Assembly (NCBI GenBank): GCA_013331265.1
Contig: DUGS01000068.1
Location: 6,093 to 13,379 of the forward strand
From: Methanosarcina sp.
GTDB lineage: Archaea > Halobacteriota > Methanosarcinia > Methanosarcinales > Methanosarcinaceae
Length of the DNA stretch: 7,287 bases
Direction: 5' to 3'
Shown here: one piece after another, positions 1 to 5,351 of the stretch
Numbering within the stretch: the stretch's first letter is position 1
Layout: each line of letters starts with the position of its first letter
The notes under the pieces: model-generated
Seen by the model: only the letters and a program-made list of their open reading frames with translations
What the model was told of the DNA's origin: nothing
Database searches by the model: none
Position numbers and translations under genes: made by a program

Positions 1-1
1 C

Positions 2-121
2 AAAGCCCTTGGAAGAGGCCACATCCAGAGGATTAAAAAGGAAGTACAGAAAAGCAGACCTCAAATGCAAACTTCAAAAGTTTCCGTAGTTTCACAAGTT
101 TACAAGAGGGGATCTTTTTAA
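2..121 (+). CDS. Possible C-terminal tail of an unidentified protein (partial, enters from left edge)
   Basis: A frame is open from the left edge to a TAA at 119-121, giving 39 codons with a basic tail that ends VSQVYKRGSF. I do not recognise the family. The other two forward frames also stay open for 11 and 28 codons, so openness alone is weak evidence. A GAGGGGAT stretch at about 106-113 would suit a ribosome binding site for the decayed epimerase that follows, which fits a gene ending here in an old operon. It could equally be noncoding or part of the same decayed region. Confidence 0.22.
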   Translation, partial: KALGRGHIQRIKKEVQKSRPQMQTSKVSVVSQVYKRGSF

Positions 122-122
122 A

Positions 123-256
123 ATAAAAAAGTAATCATTACTGGCGAGATGGGTTTTATTGGCTCCCACCTTACTGAGAAGTTACTTGAGGACATACCGT
201 AACAGCCATTGATAATGAGTCTACAGGAAACTGAAAATATAAAATATCTGCTCTAG
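123..256 (+). pseudogene. Decayed 5' end of an NAD-dependent sugar-nucleotide epimerase/dehydratase (SDR family)
   Basis: Translation from 125 gives KKVIITGEMGFIGSHLTEKL, the dinucleotide-binding start of extended short-chain dehydrogenases (GxxGxxG as G-E-M-G-F-I-G), which act on nucleotide sugars. The frame then breaks. At 188-195 one base appears to be missing, and homology resumes as GHTVTAIDNESTGN (190-231), the usual second strand with the acidic residue that binds the NAD ribose. A further shift near 231-233 brings ENIKYLL and a TAG at 254-256. The start is damaged too: AT followed by six A reads as ATGAAAAAA minus its G. Only about 45 codons remain of a family usually near 300 residues, so no function is expected. 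Its neighbours are the wecB remnant and the rhamnose genes, so the locus once held more sugar-nucleotide enzymes. Confidence 0.8.
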
Positions 257-315
257 GGCTAAGGATTGGAAGAGAATAAGGAGAAAAAATCTCCCGGCAA
301 GGATGCGGTAAAAAT

Positions 316-384
316 ATGAAGATTGCGATTATTCTCGGCACAAGGCCTGAGGTTATAAAAAACCAGGTGAGGCAAAACAGATGA
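316..384 (+). pseudogene. Truncated start of a wecB-type UDP-N-acetylglucosamine 2-epimerase
   Basis: ATG at 316 begins MKIAIILGTRPEVIK, the N-terminal signature of non-hydrolysing UDP-GlcNAc 2-epimerases, which interconvert UDP-GlcNAc and UDP-ManNAc. Homology ends at about 360. The frame runs on for seven unrelated codons (NQVRQNR) to a TGA at 382-384, which overlaps the rfbC ATG as ATGA. About 15 codons survive of a protein normally near 360-380 residues, so it cannot be an enzyme. The abrupt end just before the rfbC ribosome binding site looks like a deletion scar joining a wecB start to the region upstream of rfbC. If still translated, the short frame might couple to rfbC. Confidence 0.75.
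366..372 (+). promoter_or_regulatory. Ribosome binding site of rfbC
   Basis: GGTGAGG is complementary to the CACCTCC end of 16S rRNA and lies 8 nt before the ATG at 381. It fixes the rfbC start and sits inside the out-of-family tail of the wecB remnant. Confidence 0.7.
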
Positions 385-932
385 ACCTGAAAGAAACTGG
401 AATAAAAGACCTCTTAATCCTAGAACCAAAAGTTTTTGCCGATGGCCGAGGCTACTTTTTTGAGAGTTACAATAAAAAGACACTGGAATCATTAATTGGA
501 AAAGAATACAATTTCATTCAAGACAACGAATCCAAATCTTCATACGGCGTGATCCGGGGCCTTCACTATCAGTTAGCCCCTTACAGCCAGGCAAAACTTG
601 TAAGAGTTCTGGAAGGCAGAGTATACGATGTTGCCGTAGACCTGAGAAAAGACTCTCCAACTTTTGGAAAATGGGCAGGCGTAGAACTCACCGGGGAAAA
701 CAAAAAGCAATTTTTAATTCCAAAAGGCTTTGCTCACGGTTTTTCCGTCCTGAGCGAAACTGCCGTTTTTGCGTACAAGTGTGATGAATACTATCACCCG
801 GAAACCGAGGCTGGCATCATCTACAACGATCCCTCACTGAGCATTGACTGGAAAATAACTGAAAAAGACTCAAAACTTTCAGAGAAGGATAAGCTTCTGC
901 CTGAGTTAAAAAACGCCAGGATGAATTTCTAA
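381..932 (+). CDS. rfbC: dTDP-4-dehydrorhamnose 3,5-epimerase
   Basis: RfbC/RmlC converts dTDP-4-dehydro-6-deoxy-D-glucose to dTDP-4-dehydro-L-rhamnose by epimerising C3 and C5, the third step of dTDP-L-rhamnose synthesis in the cytoplasm. The 183-residue protein is a full-length cupin. It shows LEPKVFADGRGYFFESYN (14-31), QDNESKSSYGVIRGLHYQ (47-64) and IPKGFAHGF (113-121). Comparison with the Salmonella enzyme as I remember it places the catalytic dyad at His62 and Asp170 (in SEKD), with Lys72, His119 and Tyr132 also kept, so it should be active. The start is supported by GGTGAGG 8 nt upstream. A TATA-like TATAAAAT at 238-245 could drive it but is only a weak candidate. rfbB follows after about 73 nt, a looser link than between the other three genes. 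Confidence 0.96.
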   Translation: MNLKETGIKDLLILEPKVFADGRGYFFESYNKKTLESLIGKEYNFIQDNESKSSYGVIRGLHYQLAPYSQAKLVRVLEGRVYDVAVDLRKDSPTFGKWAGVELTGENKKQFLIPKGFAHGFSVLSETAVFAYKCDEYYHPETEAGIIYNDPSLSIDWKITEKDSKLSEKDKLLPELKNARMNF

Positions 933-995
933 CTACCTAAAATAATTACTCCATAAAATTAATTACACATTAAGTTATTCATACCTCTACAAAAA

Positions 996-1000
996 GGTGA
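996..1000 (+). promoter_or_regulatory. Ribosome binding site that decides the rfbB start (TTG at 1006)
   Basis: GGTGA at 996-1000 lies 5 nt before TTG at 1006. The longer option, GTG at 997, lies inside this GGTGA and would have no site of its own. Confidence 0.6.
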
Positions 1001-1005
1001 CTGAA

Positions 1006-1962
1006 TTGAAACTGCTTGTAACAGGCGGCTGCGGATTCATAGGCAGCAACTTCATCCGTTTTATGCTGAAAAAGTATTCGGATTATCAAATTGTAAACCT
1101 TGATAAACTGACCTACGCCGGAAACCCCGCAAACCTCAAAGACATTGAAAATAACCCAAACTATTCTTTTGTTAAAGGCGACATCTGCGACCCTGTGATT
1201 GTCAACGAAGTCATGAAAAAAGTAGATCAGGTTGTTCATTTTGCAGCAGAAAGCCATGTTGACCGTTCAATTGAGGACGGCTCAGTCTTTGTAATGACAA
1301 ACGTGCTCGGAACAAATACTCTTCTCCAGAGTGCCCTTGCAAATAACATCAAAAAATTCATTCATGTTTCCACTGACGAGGTTTATGGAAGCACAATGGA
1401 AGGTTCTTTTACCGAAACAGACAACCTGAGCCCTTCAAGCCCCTATTCTTCAAGCAAAGCAGGCTCTGACCTCCTTGCAATGTCTTATTATACTACATAC
1501 GGACTGCCTGTATGCATAACCCGATGTACAAACAACTTCGGACCCTACCAGTACCCTGAAAAATTAATTCCTTTTTTCATCAGCAGGTTAATGGAAGGAA
1601 AGAAAGTCCCTGTCTACGGTACAGGCATGAACATCCGGGACTGGATATACGTCGAAGACCACTGTTCTGCAGTAGATTTTGTCCTCCACAACGGCAGCAG
1701 CGGGGAAATATACAACATAGACGGTGGAAACGAACTAACAAACCTCGAAATCACCCACCGCATCCTTAAAATGCTTGGCAAGGACGAATCCTCAATCGAG
1801 TACGTTGAAGATAGAAAAGGCCACGATTTCCGATACTCCCTTGACGGAGGTAAACTTGAAAAAATGAGCTGGAAACCTCAGTATGATTTTGATACCGCTC
1901 TCGAACAGACAGTCAGGTGGTATATAGAAAACAGATGGTGGTGGGAGCCATTAAAACGCTGA
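1006..1962 (+). CDS. rfbB: dTDP-glucose 4,6-dehydratase
   Basis: RfbB/RmlB removes water from dTDP-D-glucose to give dTDP-4-dehydro-6-deoxy-D-glucose, using tightly bound NAD+. It is the second step of the rhamnose pathway. Counting from the TTG start (318 residues), the NAD-binding motif TGGCGFIGSNF is at 6-16, followed by the family segment LDKLTYAGN (32-40) and HFAAESHVDRS (78-88). The catalytic Thr-Asp-Glu of STDEVYG is at 123-125 and the SDR pair YSSSK is Tyr147/Lys151. NNFGPYQYPEKLIP and the RDWIYVEDH loop that contacts the sugar nucleotide are present, and the tail ENRWWWEPL is typical. Length is slightly below the bacterial 350-360. I prefer TTG at 1006 over GTG at 997 because of the ribosome binding site; the longer form would add three residues (MTE). 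Its 3' end overlaps rfbD. Confidence 0.96.
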   Translation: MKLLVTGGCGFIGSNFIRFMLKKYSDYQIVNLDKLTYAGNPANLKDIENNPNYSFVKGDICDPVIVNEVMKKVDQVVHFAAESHVDRSIEDGSVFVMTNVLGTNTLLQSALANNIKKFIHVSTDEVYGSTMEGSFTETDNLSPSSPYSSSKAGSDLLAMSYYTTYGLPVCITRCTNNFGPYQYPEKLIPFFISRLMEGKKVPVYGTGMNIRDWIYVEDHCSAVDFVLHNGSSGEIYNIDGGNELTNLEITHRILKMLGKDESSIEYVEDRKGHDFRYSLDGGKLEKMSWKPQYDFDTALEQTVRWYIENRWWWEPLKR

Positions 1963-2744
1963 TTATAGGCTCTAACGGGATGCTCGGATCAGACCTGTGC
2001 AAAGTCTTTCCCGATGCTGTCAAACTGACACACCATGACCTCGACATCACAGACAGAGAGCAGGTTATTGAATCCGTTCTAAAAATAAAACCTGATGTTG
2101 TGATAAATGCAGCAGCCTATACCAATGTGGATGGCTGCGAAGACAACAAGGAACTTGCGTTTCAGGTCAATGGATACGGACCTGGGTACATTGCAGAAGC
2201 CTGCGCCAGAGTGGGTGCAAAACTTGTTCATTTCAGTACTGATTATGTTTTTGACGGCTCTAAAAAAGAATATGTGGAGTCTGATATCCCAAATCCAATT
2301 AACGTATACGGCCATTCGAAACTTCTCGGTGAGAAGAAAATCATTGAAAACATGGATGATTACAGGATTGTAAGAATTTCCTGGCTATTTGGAATACATG
2401 GGAAAAATTTCGTTGAAACCATGCTAAAGTTATCCAAGGAAATGTATACTGTTAAGGTTGTCAACGACCAGTTCGGCAAACCTACCTACACAATGGACCT
2501 TGCCAGCAAAGTAAAAGAAATAATTGAACTCAACCCCGGAATCTATCATATTACAAATGATGGAATCTGTTCCTGGTACGAATTTGCTTCTTCTATTATC
2601 GATAATGTAATTCCCGGTACCAGTGAAGAATTCCCGAGAAAAGCTAAAAGGCCAAAATATTCAGTTCTTGTAAATTCCAAAACCAGATCCATGAGACATT
2701 GGAGAGAAGCACTTAATGATTATTTGCAGGAGAGAAATATATGA
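1935..2744 (+). CDS. rfbD: dTDP-4-dehydrorhamnose reductase
   Basis: RfbD/RmlD reduces dTDP-4-dehydro-L-rhamnose to dTDP-L-rhamnose with NAD(P)H, the last step of the pathway. Numbered from ATG 1935 (269 residues), the cofactor loop GSNGMLG is at 12-18, VVINAAAYTNVDGCE at 55-69, the active-site STDYVFDG at 101-108 (Thr102, Asp103, Tyr104) and YGHSK at 125-129 (Tyr125, Lys129). IVRISWLFG and NDQFGKPTYT follow, all family hallmarks. The start is uncertain. Family proteins normally begin just before KTLIIGSNG, which would need ATT at 1950, and GGTGGG at 1940-1945 is well placed for that. ATG 1935 is the nearest standard start, and GTG 1917 would add six more residues. The gene overlaps rfbB by 28 bases and rfbA by 4 (ATGA), so the three are probably translationally coupled. 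Confidence 0.95.
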   Translation: MVVGAIKTLIIGSNGMLGSDLCKVFPDAVKLTHHDLDITDREQVIESVLKIKPDVVINAAAYTNVDGCEDNKELAFQVNGYGPGYIAEACARVGAKLVHFSTDYVFDGSKKEYVESDIPNPINVYGHSKLLGEKKIIENMDDYRIVRISWLFGIHGKNFVETMLKLSKEMYTVKVVNDQFGKPTYTMDLASKVKEIIELNPGIYHITNDGICSWYEFASSIIDNVIPGTSEEFPRKAKRPKYSVLVNSKTRSMRHWREALNDYLQERNI

Positions 2745-3466
2745 AAGGAGTAATACTTGCAGGCGGTACAGGCAGCAGACTGTATCCTCTAACTAAAGTA
2801 ACTAATAAGCATCTTTTGCCGGTTTATGACAAACCAATGATTTACTACCCGATGGAGACCCTGATAAATGCCGGAATAAAAGACATCATGATTGTATCCG
2901 GCAGAGGGCATGCAGGACATTTTCTTGAGCTCTTGGGTTCAGGCGTGGATTTTGGAGTGCATTTTACCTATGAGATTCAGGAAAAGGCTGGAGGCATTGC
3001 CCAGGCACTCAGCCTAGCAGAAGATTTTGTTGACGGTGACAGTGTAACTGTTATTCTTGGGGATAATATCTTCCAAGACAATATCAAAGAAGACGTTGCA
3101 AACTTTGATGATGGTGCCAAGATTTTCTTAAAAGAAGTGCCTGATGCTCACAGGTTTGGAGTTGCAGAGCTAAAAGGCGATAAAGTAATAGGGATCAAGG
3201 AAAAACCAAAAGAGCCGAAATCTAATTTTGCGGTTACAGGGCTCTATATCTATGACTCTGATGTTTTTGATGCAATTAAAACTCTCAAGCCTTCGGGAAG
3301 AGGGGAACTTGAGATAACAGATGTAAATAATTATTACGTAAGCAAAGAAGCCATGGAGTACGGAGTTCTTGAGGGTTTCTGGAGTGATGCAGGGACTTTT
3401 GAGAGTTTATTGAGAGCTGGAGTGTTAGTGAGGGAATATCAAGAAGAATTACATAAAACTTCATAA
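2741..3466 (+). CDS. rfbA: Glucose-1-phosphate thymidylyltransferase (short form)
   Basis: RfbA/RmlA joins glucose 1-phosphate and dTTP to give dTDP-glucose and pyrophosphate, the first and usually feedback-controlled step of the pathway. The 241 residues carry the nucleotide-binding loop GGTGSRLYPLT (8-18), NKHLLPVYDKPMIYYP (22-37) with the probable catalytic Lys23, QEKAGGIAQA (80-89), the metal-binding GDN (107-109, Asp108), EKPKEP (154-159), and W-S-D at 214-216, where Asp216 should be the second metal ligand. It is about 50 residues shorter than the bacterial enzymes (about 290). It lacks their C-terminal extension, as in the short forms known from archaea and some bacteria, so inhibition by dTDP-rhamnose may differ. 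AGGAGAG at 2728-2734 lies 6 nt before the ATG. Last gene of the overlapping rfbB-rfbD-rfbA set. Confidence 0.95.
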   Translation: MKGVILAGGTGSRLYPLTKVTNKHLLPVYDKPMIYYPMETLINAGIKDIMIVSGRGHAGHFLELLGSGVDFGVHFTYEIQEKAGGIAQALSLAEDFVDGDSVTVILGDNIFQDNIKEDVANFDDGAKIFLKEVPDAHRFGVAELKGDKVIGIKEKPKEPKSNFAVTGLYIYDSDVFDAIKTLKPSGRGELEITDVNNYYVSKEAMEYGVLEGFWSDAGTFESLLRAGVLVREYQEELHKTS

Positions 3467-3922
3467 GATAAATTAAGGTGGAAATTATTCCTTAAAAATT
3501 GTTTACGCTAGATTTAAAGCTTAATCAAAGAAGTATGTAATGAATTAACGCCTAAAGAATTTAGAAATTATTCATCTCGAAAAAAATCAAGATATATAAA
3601 TATTTCTTTGCAAATATTTCGAAGATTATAGAAGACCACTCGAACTAAATTACGCTCTAAAATTCTAGCATTTCTATTATATTATTTTGTATAAATTAAT
3701 TACTAAGCTGCAACAGAGATTATAGAAAAAAAAATTATCTACCATATACAGGATCTTTTAGGTTTATTTTATTGAATCTCAATTACCTCAAAAAATTCAT
3801 TTAGTTTCCAAAAATCATAGAAAGAAATTATAATAATAAAATAGTAGAAATTATGAATATTTCATCGGAACCAAGATAATCAATGAATCCAATTGCATGC
3901 GGCCACCCCATCCTAAACAGGC

Positions 3923-4001
3923 TGTCAGACAATTATTGATATTGATAAAAAAATGCTAAAAAGAAGGAGTTCATTTATTACCGAAAGTAATTGTCAGACA
4001 A
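3923..4001 (+). repeat. Pair of direct repeats TGTCAGACAA, 69 bp apart
   Basis: TGTCAGACAA occurs at 3923-3932 and again at 3992-4001. The second copy reads as the near-palindrome TTGTCAGACAA. They flank 59 bp and lie inside the GC-rich patch. They could be a target duplication around a remnant insertion, ends of a lost mobile element, or paired binding sites; the sequence does not decide. Confidence 0.5.
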
Positions 4002-4007
4002 CCTATG

Positions 4008-4043
4008 AAGGGGGAGGTATTCGTGACCCTCCGCGATCCCCTT
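4008..4043 (+). repeat. GC-rich imperfect hairpin
   Basis: GGAGG (4013-4017) can pair with CCTCC (4028-4032), and AAGGG (4008-4012) with CCCTT (4039-4043), leaving a one-sided six-base bulge at 4033-4038. Such GC-rich pairing stands out in AT-rich surroundings. No T-run follows, so it is not a standard terminator. It lies about 100 nt upstream of the glycosyltransferase start. Confidence 0.4.
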
Positions 4044-4116
4044 GTAATAAAGTGGATATTTGTACTATTCCAACATTTATTAGAAATAGGTGTAAATTAT
4101 AATTACAAAAAAATTG

Positions 4117-4128
4117 CATATATAAACA
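4117..4128 (+). promoter_or_regulatory. Archaeal TATA box for the glycosyltransferase gene
   Basis: CATATATAAACA contains TATATAAA at 4119-4126. An archaeal TATA box centred about 26 nt before the start of transcription would put +1 near 4148. That is after ATG 4140 and about 4 nt before ATG 4152, which would give a nearly leaderless message starting translation at 4152. The A-rich stretch just upstream suits a BRE. The same 12-mer recurs at 6986-6997. In such AT-rich sequence chance remains possible. Confidence 0.4.
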
Positions 4129-4139
4129 TTTAGTTCTGG

Positions 4140-5216
4140 ATGGGAAAATTAATGCTACCAAAAGTAGTTATTATAATTTTGAATTGGAATGGATGGGAAG
4201 ATACAGTAGAATGTTTAGAGTCGCTGTACCAAATAGATTATCCTGATTATGAGGTTATTCTAGTAGACAACGGATCGACTAATAGCTCAATAAGACAAAT
4301 TAAAGAGTATGCTAATGGAATGATTAATACAAAGTCAAATTATTGTACGTATGATTCTTCGAACAAACCCATAAAGGTATTAGAATACTCAGAGGAAGAA
4401 ATAGAGTTATCACATTCATATGGAAAATGGACAAAATCTTCATTTGGCAGAAAGCTTATTATTCTAAAAAATAAAAAGAACTATGGCTTTTCTGAAGGAA
4501 ATAACATAGGAATAAGATTCGCTTTAAAAAATATTAATTTTAGGTATATACTTTTACTAAATAACGACACAGTTGTCGAGAAAAATTTTCTTTATGAATT
4601 AGTTATTACAGGAGAGAAATCTCAAGAAAATGGCATAATTGGTTCTAAAATACTTTATTACTACAATCCTTCAATAATTCAGTTTAATGGAAAATGTATC
4701 AACTATAAAAATTTGTTCTTATCTAGATATACACATCCTAAAAAAACTGCTCATGGCTGTGAAAGTAACACGGTAAAAGGTTGTTCAATGTTAATAAAAA
4801 AAAATGTTATTAAGAATATTGGAGCACTCGATCCAGATTATTTTGCATATGGAGAAGAGGAAGATTATTGTATCAGAGCCATGAGAGCAGGATATAAAAT
4901 AATATATTCACCTACTTCAAAAGTATATCATAAGGGTGGTGGTAGTACAGGAGGAGGATTCAATAAAATAACAGCATTCTTGAGAATAAGAAATATAATA
5001 TTATTATACAGAAAGAATTTTCCTTTACTGCATCTATTACTATTGATTCCATACTTAGTCACTTTTATAATATACCATACAATATTCGCAATGATTGCAA
5101 GAAAGTATATTGTTATCAATTCAATGATCAAAGGTTTGCTATGGCATGTGGGGAGTATTAAAAAGAATAATTATAGTTTAGGTTTAGATGAAAGATACCT
5201 TCAAAAATTAAAATAA
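4140..5216 (+). CDS. Family 2 glycosyltransferase (COG1216, rhamnosyltransferase-like), membrane-anchored
   Basis: A GT-A fold enzyme that should move a sugar from a nucleotide donor to a glycan acceptor at the inner face of the membrane. dTDP-rhamnose from the neighbouring cassette is a plausible donor, but specificity cannot be read from sequence. In the 358 residues, VVIIILNWNG (9-18) and ILVDNGS (40-46) form the nucleotide-binding start. KNYGFSEGNNIGI is at 113-125, the metal-binding DXD equivalent LLLNNDT at 138-144, VKGCSMLIKK at 212-221, and the acceptor-side FAYGEEEDYCIRAMRAGY at 235-252. VYHKGGGSTGG follows, then one hydrophobic segment at about 296-319. Some 40 residues more than usual separate VDNGS from NYGFSEGNN. 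ATG 4152 (MLPKVVIII) is as likely a start as 4140 and fits the TATA box better. No clear ribosome binding site. Strikingly AT-rich beside the rfb genes. Confidence 0.92.
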   Translation: MGKLMLPKVVIIILNWNGWEDTVECLESLYQIDYPDYEVILVDNGSTNSSIRQIKEYANGMINTKSNYCTYDSSNKPIKVLEYSEEEIELSHSYGKWTKSSFGRKLIILKNKKNYGFSEGNNIGIRFALKNINFRYILLLNNDTVVEKNFLYELVITGEKSQENGIIGSKILYYYNPSIIQFNGKCINYKNLFLSRYTHPKKTAHGCESNTVKGCSMLIKKNVIKNIGALDPDYFAYGEEEDYCIRAMRAGYKIIYSPTSKVYHKGGGSTGGGFNKITAFLRIRNIILLYRKNFPLLHLLLLIPYLVTFIIYHTIFAMIARKYIVINSMIKGLLWHVGSIKKNNYSLGLDERYLQKLK

Positions 5217-5351
5217 TTAGAAAAATGATTAAATATAAAAGTTAGTTCAAAAAAGGAATTTAAATAAGAGTCTATAATAGGGACAGTATTAAGGATAATT
5301 TTTGAAATCAACGACGAAAAAGCGTATCTATTAAAGATATATAAAGGGAAT

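Larger units (their letters stand above)
3467..4139 (+). other. Gene-free, AT-rich stretch between rfbA and the glycosyltransferase
   Basis: No convincing gene is seen on either strand. Just after rfbA there is only a weak hairpin (GGAA-atta-TTCC, 3480-3491) with no strong T-run, so the end of the rfb transcript is not obvious. The nonamer AAATATTTC occurs at 3598-3606 and 3612-3620 beside a TATATAAA at 3593-3600. Most of the stretch is very AT-rich (13 of 60 bases G or C at 3661-3720), but a GC-rich patch lies at about 3890-4045. That patch holds two overlapping short frames: 3953-4102 (49 codons, beginning MLKRRSSFITESN) and a frame open 3960-4133 that reads KEGVHLLPKVIVRQPMKGE. Neither is recognised, and neither has a ribosome binding site at a standard start codon. 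Confidence 0.6.

Noticed and set aside
259..492. - strand 77-codon frame over the rfbC start
   Set aside because: It runs opposite the wecB remnant and rfbC, with no recognisable domain.
2079..2373. Frames on both strands inside rfbD
   Set aside because: They are shadows of a well-supported gene, with no ribosome binding site and no family features.
3598..3620. AAATATTTC pair as a CRISPR-like or iteron array
   Set aside because: Only two copies 14 bp apart in extremely AT-rich sequence. Too short and too simple to call.
5338..5345. TATATAAA just before the flippase as its promoter
   Set aside because: It ends only 6 nt before the ATG, so transcription would begin inside the gene. There is no in-frame Met close behind (next at residue 56). 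More likely AT-rich chance.
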